Shown: positions 19,901-30,621, counted from the stretch's first letter. The stretch is 64,000 bases of DNA from Vicia villosa (GCF_029867415.1 NW_026705572.1:372001-436000), one strand, 5' to 3'. Made by a program: numbers and translations. The notes: a model not told the origin generated them from the sequence alone.

Positions 19901-22423
19901 CCGTCTCCTGTTGCTTCGATAGGGTTATATGTGGATTCTGGTTCAATCTATGAGACCCCGTTAACTTTTGGGGCTACACACCTGCTTGAACGGATGGCTT
20001 TCAAGAGTACTGTAAACAGGAGTCACTTTCGAGTGGTTCGTGAAGTAGAGGCGATTGGTGGCAATGTGCAGGCTTCGGCTTCTAGAGAGCAAATGGGTTA
20101 CACTTTTGATGCTTTGAAGACTTATGTTCCTGAAATGGTGGAGTTGCTTGTTGATATTGTGAGGAACCCTGCGTTTCTTGATTGGGAGGTCAATGAGCAG
20201 CTTCTGAAAGTGAAGGTTGAGATTGGTGAAGCTTCCAAAAACCCTCATGACTTGCTATTGGAAGCAATTCATTCTGCTGGTTTTTCTGGTGCCTTGGCTA
20301 ATCCTCTTTTAGCTTCAGAATCAGCACTGGGTAGACTAAATGGTGCACTTCTGGAAGAATTTGCATATAAGGTGTTTGATAAAATACCTCTCCATGTTTC
20401 TGATGAGCTTGCGTTGGAAGATAGTGGTTCCATTGTTTCTATTGAAGCTGAGAATGACGAGGAAAAGATTGTGGATGGACAAGGTCTTCAAATTAGAGTA
20501 GATTGTGATGGATACTCTACTGCTAGTTCAATTGATTATGAGGGTTTTAGTGACAGCGTGAGGCAGCACCGTTCCCAACAACCACCGTTCCAAGGGGAGT
20601 CAGATTTGGAGTTGCAGCAAGGTTTCACTTTGAAAATCATAGCGAAACCTCCACGACCTCCTGAACCTCTAGTTGAGTTGAATGCCTCAGTAGGCTCATA
20701 TATTAGCGCCGAGACAGAATCGATATGTTGTGATTTTTCTGCAACATTATCACCAAAAGTCCCTTTGACTTCTCAAGAATTCACACCTTCACCAGCAGTA
20801 GAATCAAGTTTTGAACCCCCGAGTCAGATCAATTCACAAACAGAAATAGAAGAAGGCGAGGAATATCTTGAGGTTCAGAATTGTGGCGTGGAAACAAATG
20901 ATCATCCACACGCAATCTCTTTGGAGTTGCACGACCCTACCGGTTCTACGACTAACAACAAAACCGAAATTATGAATTTTGATTCTGCGGCAATAGAAAT
21001 AGTTATAGAATCACTGATATCAGCATGGCCAAATTTTATGATGAACACAAACGCACTGAGAAAGATACATTTTGTTATTTTGGCTCTGCTTAGTGCTTCT
21101 CTAGTTCAAGCTGAAGATGGTCTAAATGATTTTCAAAGCTACAAGAATCACATTGATGAAAAATTGCATGGAAAAGCTACTACTGTTCGATTCAACCATG
21201 GCGTGTTTCATGATGTTGCTGATCTTGCGATTCCACGTAAACCACCTGATTCACCACTTCCGAGCGTTTACAATACAGTTATTGGAATAACAGTTAGTGG
21301 CGACGTAAACTTCGGAATGTTGAAAGGAGCTGAAAGATATGATGAGGGACGAACAGAAAATAAGGGACACGTTGAATCGGAAATTGGAGTTGTTGCAGCT
21401 GATGATACTCAGTGTTCGGCTGTTGGTGTTTCAATGCTTAGGCTTGGTGGGCATGTTGTCCATGCTGAAGTGGCTGCTACGTTACGCGCTGGTGTTATTT
21501 TTCAGGCTTCAAGTGACATAGGAGGTGGTTCTTTCATGGTTGTGAAATCATCTTCTAGCTCTAATGCAGAAGCTTTTGATATGAGAGAAATTGCTCCTAT
21601 TGTTGCTGCACAGAGTATGTATCAGAGCAATCCCGAGGCAAAGGTCTTTGGTGCCTTGTCAGTCGAAGTTTCTGGTGAGTTGGCCGACCTTCATGCATCA
21701 TGGGTGAAACATGGAAGATTACCATGGAAGACCTTATTACAACCAGCCATGGAAGCTTGGATAGTTACGGTTTTTCAGTTTAAGCAATGGGATCCGGGAG
21801 TAATTTTGGAACCTTGAGGACAAGGTTCAAGTGAACCCCGCGGCAATGATAGAAGGGTAATTTATGAATTATTAGTAGTATTGTTATTGTTAGAAGGGTA
21901 ATAATAGAACTTATATTATTAGTATGGTTATTGGGCATTTAGTAGTGTTTGGGCTTTTATATTATTAGTATCCATTTAGAATGTTATATAATGTAGTCTC
22001 ATAGAGACATTGAGAATCAATCAAAGAAAACAAGTTTATCTTTATCTTTTATTTTAAGTCCTTTAATTTTAGTGTTCTTCCCCTTTTCTACTACAAACCC
22101 TAGATTATAGTTTTGATAGGATTAACTTCCTATCACCCATATAATATTAGGATTCAAACTCTGACTCTCACAATTTTGTATGTATAAGTTTATAGTGGTT
22201 ATGCAAATTAAAAAAAAAAATGTTGAACTTATTGGCAACAAAAATATCCAGTGAGTTATGACAGAAAAACATTTGATGTTGAATTATGCAGCAAGAGATT
22301 ATGGAAGCAGAGGCAAGAGAAGCTCTATGGCGAGAGGAGTTGATTGAGGAAATAGAACAAAAAGTTGGAGGGTTGAGAGAACTTGAAGAAGCAGCAAAGA
22401 AAGAGGAAGAACTTGTTAAATGA
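16998..22423 (+). CDS. PnsB4: Photosynthetic NDH subunit B4 (PnsB4/NDF6), six exons
   Basis: PnsB4 (NDF6) is a small thylakoid subunit of the chloroplast NDH complex, which carries out cyclic electron flow around photosystem I. Proposed exons: 16,998-17,087, 17,196-17,239, 17,343-17,502, 17,899-17,954, 18,034-18,105 and 22,292-22,423. The product starts with a Ser/His-rich transit-like peptide (MAEAIISFNSH), then QRDLITEKTIWHLSDQQIKN, one membrane span (YIMFTVWGVLFFG), DPFYDGEGYRGDGGDGTGNW and an acidic helix ending EEAAKKEEELVK. All introns have GT and AG ends. Exons 3-6 join in phase, but exon 2 is 44 nt, which breaks the frame into exon 3. Either my exon 2 border is wrong or there is a 1-nt deletion. 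Intron 3 holds a Stowaway MITE and intron 5 a young LTR element. The name comes from recalled motifs, without a database search. Confidence 0.8.
17522..17821. mobile_element. Stowaway-like MITE in PnsB4 intron 3
   Basis: The left end CTACCTCCACCTCCGTCCCT and right end ending GAGACGGAAGTAG form inverted repeats of the CTCCGTCC class. A TA duplication flanks the 300-bp element (17,520-17,521 and 17,822-17,823). It is AT-rich with no frame. Confidence 0.8.
18870..19158 (+). repeat. 5' LTR of the gene-carrying element
   Basis: A 289-bp LTR with TGATAG and CTATCA ends and a TATA-like GTTATATAATG near 19,005, identical to the copy at 21,847-22,135. Confidence 0.95.
19175..21817 (+). CDS. Chimeric 880-aa frame: MPP-alpha + unknown + GGT
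   Basis: I chose the first ATG after the primer site (19,175). Residues 1-160 are Pro/Tyr/His-rich retroelement leader, with translated 5'-UTR-like sequence at its end. From residue 163 (ATG 19,661) to about 397 it is the N-terminal half of mitochondrial processing peptidase alpha, an M16-family protein. THLLERMAFKST is the degenerate zinc-site region that marks alpha rather than beta subunits, and EAIGGNVQASASREQMGYTF follows. Residues about 398-730 are unrecognised: acidic, with IIAKPPRPPEPLVE and a signal-peptide-like stretch (FVILALLSASLVQA, about 632-645). Residues about 732-870 are the N-terminal part of gamma-glutamyltransferase (ESEIGVVAADD, GVSMLRLGGH, IGGGSFMVV, EAFDMRE, GRLPWKTL). 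The GGT catalytic Thr segment is absent. No introns remain, so the pieces came from mRNA. Neither enzyme is complete, so catalysis is not expected. Confidence 0.85.
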   Translation: MYSNPPMDYAYHTPSSHQWSIPPTYSTPTPTPSFPSFPWELFTPYYTHGSSSPKFYLNHGYSPHTPTSYPPPPNPYSSSHYPFYYNNHHQPLQPTKTYHTFKKDFEKHLQVSHPCFKKRKKKTSQKVQFGNYLEHDVGNRNQVNKNFAYSLLFSVPPSDSFSMYRNVSSRLRTIRASSCNKVPSSPRFASSSSVAAKQSSFVPLDFRLPGVVLPSPLPDHVAPGKTIITTLPNGAKVASETSPSPVASIGLYVDSGSIYETPLTFGATHLLERMAFKSTVNRSHFRVVREVEAIGGNVQASASREQMGYTFDALKTYVPEMVELLVDIVRNPAFLDWEVNEQLLKVKVEIGEASKNPHDLLLEAIHSAGFSGALANPLLASESALGRLNGALLEEFAYKVFDKIPLHVSDELALEDSGSIVSIEAENDEEKIVDGQGLQIRVDCDGYSTASSIDYEGFSDSVRQHRSQQPPFQGESDLELQQGFTLKIIAKPPRPPEPLVELNASVGSYISAETESICCDFSATLSPKVPLTSQEFTPSPAVESSFEPPSQINSQTEIEEGEEYLEVQNCGVETNDHPHAISLELHDPTGSTTNNKTEIMNFDSAAIEIVIESLISAWPNFMMNTNALRKIHFVILALLSASLVQAEDGLNDFQSYKNHIDEKLHGKATTVRFNHGVFHDVADLAIPRKPPDSPLPSVYNTVIGITVSGDVNFGMLKGAERYDEGRTENKGHVESEIGVVAADDTQCSAVGVSMLRLGGHVVHAEVAATLRAGVIFQASSDIGGGSFMVVKSSSSSNAEAFDMREIAPIVAAQSMYQSNPEAKVFGALSVEVSGELADLHASWVKHGRLPWKTLLQPAMEAWIVTVFQFKQWDPGVILEP
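21847..22135 (+). repeat. 3' LTR of the gene-carrying element
   Basis: A 289-bp LTR identical to 18,870-19,158, followed by the TSD CCCAT. A weak purine-rich stretch (TTGAGGACAAGG) lies 25 bp before it. Confidence 0.95.
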
Positions 22424-22564
22424 TTATCAGTAAAAATGCATGCTTTTGATTCCCATCCATTAAGTCATAATTATGTATATAACTAGATCACAGGAGTAAA
22501 TTCTTATGCTTCAAATCTACGGTTTATTTCTATCAATATATATAATTATTAGCATCACTATTAT

Positions 22565-23009
22565 TAGGGGTGTACATGGTTGGTTATTTTCAAAAATCAA
22601 ATCATAACCATTTTAAAAGCATTTAAATAGTTTAGATTTATAACCATAATCACATTTTAATCAAATTTGGTTATAAAATCGGTTATAAATTTAGTTATGA
22701 TTATATAACCGGTTTTTTAAAAAAATCCAGTTTTGAAAATTATTTTTTCCGAAAATATTTTTTTTCAAAAAAAAATTAATATTTTGACATTAAAATATTT
22801 GGATTTGGATAATAACCGAATTATAACCGAATCCAAAATAATTTAACCGGTTAATAATCATTTAATTATATCCGGGGATTATATGAATGGATAACCAAAC
22901 CATTAATAACTAAACCGGTTAATAACCATTCAATTATATCTGAATATTTAAAAGTAGTTTAGATTTAGTTATAGATTTGGACATCAAAATCGGATATTTT
23001 GCACCCTTA
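22565..23009. mobile_element. hAT-type miniature element (445 bp)
   Basis: TAGGGGTGTACAT at the left and, reverse-complemented, TAAGGGTGCAAAA at the right are hAT-like inverted repeats. ACTATTAT occurs on both sides (22,557-22,564 and 23,010-23,017) as a perfect 8-bp TSD. The interior is AT-rich with many GGTTAT/ATAACC motifs and no frame. Confidence 0.9.
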
Positions 23010-23183
23010 ACTATTATCAATTTTATATAGCAATTATAAATAATTATTAGCATCTCTGTTGATAATGATTTTTTTTTGTCACAACTATTGGTAAATAATT
23101 AAATTGGTCATCAAAATTAAATATGTCGGATATTTTAGTCTCTACATTTGTTGCTTACCCCCAAAAAAAAAAACTAACAAATT

Positions 23184-24932
23184 TGTAATATCCCTCATTT
23201 TACCTTAAGTATGGCTAATAGAATTAATGATGATTAATGAGATGTGTAACTAAGTAAGCAATATGAATTTTTAGAGAGAAAGAGAGCATAGAGGGAGAGG
23301 GCGAAAGTATGGTGATAGGAACAGGAAGAATTGATCAATTGACAAAGGGATGCTTGCATCAGTGAAGTTCTTGAATCCTTGAAGAAGAATCTAAAATGAA
23401 TTGAGTGAATCATCATCATCCTCATCTCATCTCCTTCCATTTTAGATTTCAAATAGAGGTGAGGTTCTTAGGATTTTAAATTGAGGATATCCATTAAGGA
23501 TTCTTGCATGCTGGGGTTTAGGTTAAAACTCATGTTGAAAATGATTGTCTTTTTGATTTCATGACATGTTCACTTGTTTGATCATGAAGGTCTAAGTAGT
23601 TGGTTGCATGCTATGTTTTATTTCACTTTCTGACATTTTTTAGTGATAGAATGTGATTACATTAAGTTTTAGCTACAGAAAATTTTCTGGAAATGAGCTA
23701 GTAGCTTCTCCTAAGCGATTACCTCATTTTGGTAACCGATTACAAACTTTGAAACCACCATAAATTAAGTTTCAAAACTCTGATTTTGAAGCGATCACTT
23801 GCTTTGGAAAGTTAATTCAAAGTTCTATCTTATGGTGATGTTCTATAATAATTGTAGGTATGCTTGTTGTACGCGAGTAATGAATAATGGTAAGGTAGAG
23901 TAAACTTTGTAGGGAAAATTAGGGCGTACAATATGAAAAATAAAACTAAAGACTCCTTGGTTGTTGTGATGTTATGTGATGATTAAATAAAATTGGAGTA
24001 AGGAATGTTAGAAATTTTAGGGTAACTTAGGAGGAACATAGTGGTGAAACCTCTAATACATAGATGCATTCTAGGAAGGGAGAAATCGCTTACATAGATG
24101 TATTTTAAGGTAATCCAAGCAAAGTTGGTAAGTCGCATTGTAAATCCAGCCTTAGTGGAAAGGAGTAAAAGTAGGCAGTGGACGTTCCTCGAAGCTAAGC
24201 GTATGTTCAGTTCAACACGGTATACATAACGAGTGTATTGACATTCACATATTGTATGAGGCTAGATAGCCTCATTCCTTTTTATTTAGCTGACAAACTA
24301 GTGTTATACTAATAGAATTATAATAGTATTAGAACCCTTGACCGACCGAGAGTACTAAGAGCATCTCCAATGGTGCAATCCATTTTTGGGTTCTTTATGG
24401 GTCCCACTAGCCACATCATCTTAAAATAATTTTTATAATTTTTATTTTAATTGTATAATTCTAAAAAGTTATTATTGGGCCCACAACTTTACCTCATAAA
24501 CTAATTTGATTGGGTACCACACTTTTTTCATAGTTGCATTGCAATGCAATGGTACTATGATGTGGCATGTCTAGGTGGAGAACTTATTAGAAGGAACTAC
24601 CATTGGAGATGGTCTAATGGATTAGTAGGGCTCCACTGAGATAGCAATATCTCACCCCATGTTATTGGTATCTTTTCAGTAAAGTAGGTCTCGGGAAAAG
24701 GAAAATGCAGAAAAGGTTGAGGAACACTAAAGACCTTGTTACTTATGTTGATTTTCGATGTTTATTTTGTTCTTAGTGTTTTATGAGACATGTTATATAA
24801 ATGTATGAACTATGTGAAAAACAATGTACTTTCTATATATTTATGTCATCTAGACATTATTGAATATATCAGTACCAAATGTTTAACATTTTGAATATGG
24901 TAATTCTAGCATTACCTCATTCAGGGGATACA
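23184..24932 (+). mobile_element. Gypsy-type LTR, 5' end of a truncated element
   Basis: It starts TGTAATATCCCTCATTTTACC and ends in CA just before TTGGTATCTGAG (24,935), a primer-site-like sequence resembling the initiator-Met type. The 1.75 kb include a later Harbinger MITE. A degraded gag zinc-knuckle region follows downstream, which fits a 5' LTR. No second LTR is present in the window. Confidence 0.6.
24359..24614. mobile_element. Tourist/Harbinger-like MITE (256 bp)
   Basis: GAGCATCTCCAATGG at the left and CCATTGGAGATGGTC at the right are near-perfect inverted repeats of the PIF/Harbinger type. They are flanked by the 3-bp TSD TAA (24,356-24,358 and 24,615-24,617). It is nested in the gypsy LTR. 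Confidence 0.9.
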
Positions 24933-25714
24933 ATTGGTATCTGAGTAGGTTGATCCTCAACCCAGTCATGAAACATCAATAGTTAAATATTTTTTCTTAT
25001 ATGTGTGTGTTGCCTGTCTGATTTATACTGTCATAGTATTTATTTATTGATCTTGGTCAACTTAATATTTTTATATGTTATAGGCAAGATTTTGGCTGAG
25101 CTACCACAAGGACCCGAAAGGACGAGAGGAGCTTGTGCTCATAATGTTGAAGCCGATCAAATAGAAGGAAATGATGAGGACCGTTGGACACTAATGATGT
25201 ACCACCATATCCTGCATTAGTTGCAAATTCAACAACAACAATACCAGTTGTAATTGCAACAACAATAACTACACCGACAAATGCAGTATCAAAAGAAATA
25301 TATCATGAGGCAGATGGTGCAACAAATGTAGTTAAAAGGGGGAAATTATAGGAATTTAATGGAGGGACCGTGAGATATCCAACCATAAACTAAATTTGAA
25401 GTGTTCTTCAGCAAAGACGAAGTTGAATCAGGATGTTAGACCTAGTCTGACTACCAAATGCAGCAATTGTAAGTAATTTCACTATAGAGTGCATGGATGG
25501 ACAAGTTATATGCAATCATTATAGCAAACTAGATCACATGATAAGAGATTGTCCTAAGAACGAGGCCCAAAGAAGACATCAAAAGAGATCCACTAAAGTA
25601 TGCCAAATCCGCTTGATGACTGCAAGGAATACCAAGGTAAACAAAGATATTACAACCTGTACGTGTTACGCATTTGATCAATTTCTATTAGTTTTTGGAT
25701 GGTAGAGCTGAAGC
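24933..25714 (+). pseudogene. Degraded gypsy gag with zinc-knuckle remnant
   Basis: Fragments of gag-like coding sequence include an acidic block followed by WTLMMYHHIL in shifted frames. A zinc knuckle at about 25,500-25,560 reads CNHYSKLDHMIRDC, in which Tyr replaces the second Cys of the C-x2-C-x4-H-x4-C motif. Stops and frame changes are frequent. Protease and pol are absent; unrelated sequence begins near 25,715. Confidence 0.6.
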
Positions 25715-26314
25715 AACTCGTAAAACATCAAAATAATGAAGTCGCCATCGAGTATTTATTTATTCCATGAGAAGGCAAAGGAAAACACTTAAGAAAACTT
25801 ATAAAACATAACAAGGTCTTACGACCAAAAGAAAGGGTAAGGGAGTCAGTTACGCAAGGGGAAGGAATTAGCAACCCTCACGCCCGTCGTACTCGACGGG
25901 ATCCACTCTTATTCGTTCTAATCTAAGGGTGTAAAACTAACAGTATAAAGCTTAATGCTAAAGGGGAATGCACGCAAAAGAAAATACGGGGAAAAGAAGA
26001 AAGTATTTACAAAGTTATGCTCGGTTAGTCCCCGTGACCAAATGCCTACGTATCCATTTCAAGTGATTAGAGCGCTATAGGTCGGCTCAAAAGTTTCTTT
26101 TTGTGTTTTTTAATTGAACAATGTTAACTTCACATTTTACTTCCGCTCGATCTTTGATGACTTACGCAGTTATCATAGAAAGAATTTAACATGTTCTTAC
26201 CTAACCAGACAAAGCTAAAAAACAAAAGATATTTGGTTGGTGTTTTTTTGGTGTAGATAATAGTGAACTAATCCCAATGCAAGAATGCTCACCTTTCTCT
26301 ACTTTTTCAGGATT

Positions 26315-26585
26315 TGAGATTCGAACCACAAAAAAGACTATGAATGAAAGAAGAACAAGTTTAGGGAATGCACCCGCTCATTCTTTTCCATTTTCTTAAG
26401 GCCCGTGTTAGCATGATTCTCATTAATATTTATTAAGTGTTTTATGTGTCTTGTTGTGTGATTTTTATGGGGAAAAGTTTGATATATGAACCACACAAAA
26501 GACTATGAATGAAAGAAGAACAAGTTTAGGGAATGCACCCACTCATTCTTTTCCATTGCTTAAGGCTCGTGGTAGTATGATTCAT
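26315..26585. repeat. Direct duplication of about 95 bp
   Basis: About 26,322-26,416 and 26,490-26,585 share GACTATGAATGAAAGAAGAA, GGGAATGCACCC and TTCTTTTCCATT with few differences, separated by about 75 bp. Confidence 0.85.
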
Positions 26586-26761
26586 ATCATCCTTTATGAG
26601 ATGTTTGGAATGTTGAAACGAAAAGGATGTAAAAGGGGAAGACTAATCAAAAGGGGAGACTACATAGTCCTAAAGTTGTCATGCAATGGTGTACCTAAGA
26701 TTGGGATGAAAAGGAAGTCTACCTAAAGTTATCATGCCTGGATATCAATCCTAATGTTTAT

Positions 26762-27190
26762 ATGATTTACCTTAATCAAGGTAGAATCATACCCTAAGGG
26801 GGCATGAAATAAGCAAATTAAAGAAGTAACCACTTCAAGAACATGAGATAGCCATCTCAAAAGAAAATAAACACAAACAAGAAGTAATTACTTCAAGAAC
26901 GTGGGATAACCATCTCAAAAGGAAAGATATTCTACTTGAACAAGTAGAAAAGACAAGGAAGTGAACACTTCTTAAAGATAAACATCTTAAAGAGAAAACA
27001 AACTCAGTACTTAAACAAGTAGAGAAGGAAAAGGTTTAAGAACCAAATTTAGGTCAAGACTTAAAGAGGGAGAAGTAACTTATATAATAAGTTATCTCAC
27101 AAAAAAAGCTCAATCATATGAGAAGTTGTGGACCATAAACAAAAAACATGAAAACAAGAAGACTTGTCATACAAGTTATGATATCAAATC
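26762..27190. repeat. Ladder of at least ten short hairpins
   Basis: Consecutive inverted repeats with 0-5 nt loops: GAAGT/ACTTC (26,823), TGAGAT/ATCTCA (26,844), GAAGTAATTACTTC (26,881), CTACTTG/CAAGTAG (26,932), GAAGTG/CACTTC (26,958), AAGAT/ATCTT (26,975), TAACTTA/TAAGTTA (27,076) and ACTTGT/ACAAGT (27,172). A longer imperfect one lies at 26,762-26,791. Each has a different arm sequence. Confidence 0.85.
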
Positions 27191-27289
27191 ATTAAGGAAT
27201 CATGTATCAAGAACTTAACAAAGCAAAGGGTGACCTCTAAGGATCAAAACAAATCCAATGAGGCAGTAGCAAAGACATGCCCACGTGTA

Positions 27290-29575
27290 TCTGAAGGTAG
27301 AGAAAAACACAAGAAAGGGGGGGGGGGGTTGAGTTGAGTTTTTAATAATTTTCCATTCCTTAAAACTCTTGCGCGGAAGCATGGGTAACTAATATTTATC
27401 AGAAGCTTTGAGTTATGATTTATTAAAAGCTTAATGTTCTTCAGAGGGGTTAAAATTTCTTCAAAAAACCAAAGTCTTGTTATAGCTTCTGACTAAGTGA
27501 CTATCTGAATTATATAAAAAGAAGTAAACAACACACGATATATCCTGGTTCACTTGAGAAATTCTCAAGCTAGTCCAGTCCACCCTTCCAAGGTGATTTC
27601 ACCTCGAGTTAAAGGTCTTAATTCAATATAACCAAACTGATCACAATTGCATGGGCAACCGCCGATGACTAATTTTGCACAAGCAATTGCCGGTGACTCA
27701 CAATACAATGCACAAGCTACCCGTAAGTGAATAACCCTACACAAGCAACCCGCAAGTGACTAACCCTGCACAAGTTACCCGCAAGTGACTAACTCTGCAC
27801 AAGATAACCGCAAGTGACTAACTATAATGAAATAAACCGTTCAGTGATATTGACTGATATAACGTTCATTTACCCCATTAGAGTCCTGACCTTCACTCGA
27901 TCTTCTAAGAGGATTTCTACAATGACTCACTGCCATTATCTTCTTGAGCTTCTGATCTTCACTCGATCTCTTAAGGTACCATCAACATACAGTTGATAAG
28001 ATTTGTGTTAATATTATTTCTTCTCTTAAGAAAATTACACATTTAATTTAAGTACATATTGTTTAACATAATTATGAGCAACAATTCTTATGGTAAAACA
28101 ATTTGCATGAAGAATCCTAGAACTTAAAATACAACCTGAGCAATAAATCTTGTGTTCATTACATTATTCTACAAAGATATATATGATTATGTATTGGATA
28201 ACATCTTGTAGTGTTCTTCATTCTTCATTTTCTTTGTTGAGCAAGTTACAAGTAACAACTTCTTGCTTCTTGTGATCTCTATCAAGATGCATGTGATTAG
28301 AGTTGAATAACATCTTGTAGAATCTTCATTCTTCATTCTCTGTATTCATATTGGCTTCTGCATATCAACTTAGGCATTAACATAAACTAATTGGCCTAGT
28401 AGAATTTTGAATTGGCATGAGCTTCAACTTTTCTTTTGACAAATATTTCTTAATCATCGGCTTCTGAATGTTTGTTCTTTTTTTGCATTCTTTTTTTAGT
28501 CTTCTTATCAATGTTGATTGATTTATATTTAAACCAAGAAATAGATAAAAATTGCAATGACAACAGTCGTTATAGCAGTATGAATATCAATGTTGTGATC
28601 ATGGCAACAACAACCTTTTTTTTTATCGTCAACATTGTTGGATAAACTGATCTTCTTTTTATAATTTCTCAAAAGAGACGTTTGAGGGAAAGAAGGTCCT
28701 TTTGATTTCCAACTACTTGATCATAGTGGGAGACAAGATAGTATGCAACGTCCGTCCTTTCTTAGTAGTGGAGCAAAGTATTCGTATGTACCTTGTACTT
28801 TGTACTTCATATTGTTATCTTCTATTCTTCTTGAACTTAAAAGGCTCACATCATGAGTTGGAAGAAAAGAAAATAAGCTTTGGATTTTCAGAGCTCCAAG
28901 TCTTTAAAGTCTTCAAAACCACATCTTCAGAGTCTTTAGCACTTGGTCTTCAGAACCATTTGTCTTCAGAAACTTGAGTCTTTGGAATTTTAAGTTTTCA
29001 GATTCTTCAGAACCATGTCTTCATAGTATTCAACACTTGGTCTTTAGAATGGTTTCTTCATACTTTAATTCAGAATCCTTTAAGAGTTAGAAAACTATTA
29101 TCAGATATGTGAGCATCTGAGAGCACTTCCTTTCATTGTTTGAAAACACTTATGATCTTTTAAGGCTTGACCCTTGATGTATTCAGAATCTTGACTTTTT
29201 CTTGAGAGTTAGAAGCAACAACTTTTCTGATTAACAAATCTTAACTTCTGATCTTGATGTGAAAACTTGCTCGCGGATTACTTGAGACTTCTGAAGCAAC
29301 AACTTATTTGAAAAGAAAATTGTAACTTCACTTTCTGATGAACATTCAGTATTCTTCAGAGCTTCTACTTTTCTTTAGAATCAAGTGCAAATGATGTTTC
29401 TGAGGCGCCTTGCTTGTTTCTAATGATTTTTCACTGACAACAATAAAGAATATCTTAGAACATAATATATACACACTCAAGAAACTATTAGATACTAAAT
29501 TGTTACATACAAAATATATGCGTTGTTATCGTCAAAACTTAGAGACTTATTATAGAACTAAATTTTGTGCTCACA
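27290..29575 (-). mobile_element. SIRE/Maximus-type Copia 3' LTR
   Basis: On the minus strand the polypurine tract CAAAAAGGGGGAGATTG (29,590-29,574) directly precedes the LTR start TGTGAGCACAAAATTTAG. AAAGGGGGAGATTGT is the hallmark of Copia Maximus/SIRE elements. The LTR runs leftward to about 27,290; its far end, with a 12-G run at 27,317-27,328, is only approximate. It belongs to the element whose body is split by the 23 kb insertion. Confidence 0.7.
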
Positions 29576-30621
29576 ATCTCCCCCTTTTTGATGATGACAA
29601 AACCATGTATTTTGATGAAACAATTTCAAAGTGTAATATCTAAAGTAATATATATGTTAGAAACAATACTCCCCCTATGATGAAAAGTACCCCTGAGTCT
29701 AAGACTTATGATGTCCTTCGAAGGAGAATAGTATCCGTAGAAGCTGAACAAAACATCTGTAATATACTTATCATAGTTGCTTTGTCAAAGGGTACCTACA
29801 GTCGTTCTCAACAAACATATTCTTAGCCTTTTATAAGCAATGATTTATTTATTAGGTATATCAAAATGATTTATTAGGTATATAATCAAAATCATATCTT
29901 CTCCCCCTTTTTCTCATGATCAAAAAGTTAATTATATGTGAAAGCATAAAGCATATAAAGTAAGAACAAGAACAATAACAAAAGAAAAACTTCATTGATT
30001 GAAAAGGAGTACAAACTAACATAGCAAGCAAATAAAAATACGCAAACATAAACTAGACTTCAAAGACATCACAACTTTTATCAAACAACACATTTCCATT
30101 TGTGAGTTTAGCTAGTTGAAGAATTCGGATGACTTCAGCTTCTTCAAATAAAGCAGATATGACACGTCCATAAGGGATGAAGGACTGTTGAGAGTGTCTG
30201 GAGGCCAAAATGGATTCTTTCAGATGATTGAATATAATGACTGGAAGATTGATTGGAAATCCTTTTTTAAGGCAGAGGATAAGAAACTTATCCCTTGAGG
30301 ATAAAACATTGAGACAATCTCCTCTAGGGTGAAGGTTTGTAAGAATGGACTGAAACCATATTATAGCAAGAGGTTTTAGATTCTCTGGATTGTTTAGAGC
30401 TCGCCTAAAGGTACTGAAGTAGTTTAGAACAATAGTGACAACCATGTGATAAAAACTCCTATGATCATCAAGTCAGGTTCAGATGGACACTCCATAGCTT
30501 TAGCAGTAGAGGATTGAGTGATCATAAAAGGAATGCCATAGATATTCGAAGTGATGTGACTACCACCACTTCTAACAGATGCGTAAAGCCAAAAAAAATT
30601 CACAGTGTTGGGATAGATGGG
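29576..30621 (-). pseudogene. SIRE-type extra 3' ORF (plant transposon protein), 3' part
   Basis: The minus-strand frames at 30,621-30,053 include PLAIIWFQSILTNLHPRGDC and SQQSFIPYGRVISALFEEAE, the 'putative plant transposon protein' domain found in the extra ORF downstream of pol in SIRE/Maximus elements. A frame change near 30,440 breaks it. The N-terminal part lies beyond the Ogre insertion, from 53,743. Between 30,052 and the polypurine tract is a non-coding tail with a second pyrimidine-rich block (TTCTCCCCCTTTTTCTC, 29,899). Confidence 0.7.

Larger units (their letters stand above)
18870..22135 (+). mobile_element. Young LTR retrotransposon carrying host gene pieces
   Basis: Two 289-bp direct repeats (18,870-19,158 and 21,847-22,135), identical base for base by eye, start TGATAG and end CTATCA. 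The element is flanked by a perfect 5-bp TSD, CCCAT (18,865-18,869 and 22,136-22,140). TTGGTGCTTTCATCC follows the 5' LTR as primer site. The 3.27 kb element has no protease, RT or integrase. Its interior is a single long frame built of a retroelement leader and host cDNA pieces. Identical LTRs imply very recent insertion. It sits in intron 5 of PnsB4 in the same orientation as the gene. It must have been mobilised in trans. Confidence 0.95.
25715..27290 (-). mobile_element. Tat/Ogre-like non-coding fragment
   Basis: GAAGTCGCCATCGAGTATTT near 25,740 followed by GGTCTTACGACC and a CCCTCACGCCCGTCGTACTC block resembles the terminal LTR region seen at 56,030 and the primer-site region at 47,950. 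The rest holds a duplication and a ladder of short hairpins. No coding region is seen. Near 27,290 it is cut by a Copia LTR. Calling it Tat/Ogre-like is inference from these shared blocks. Confidence 0.45.
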
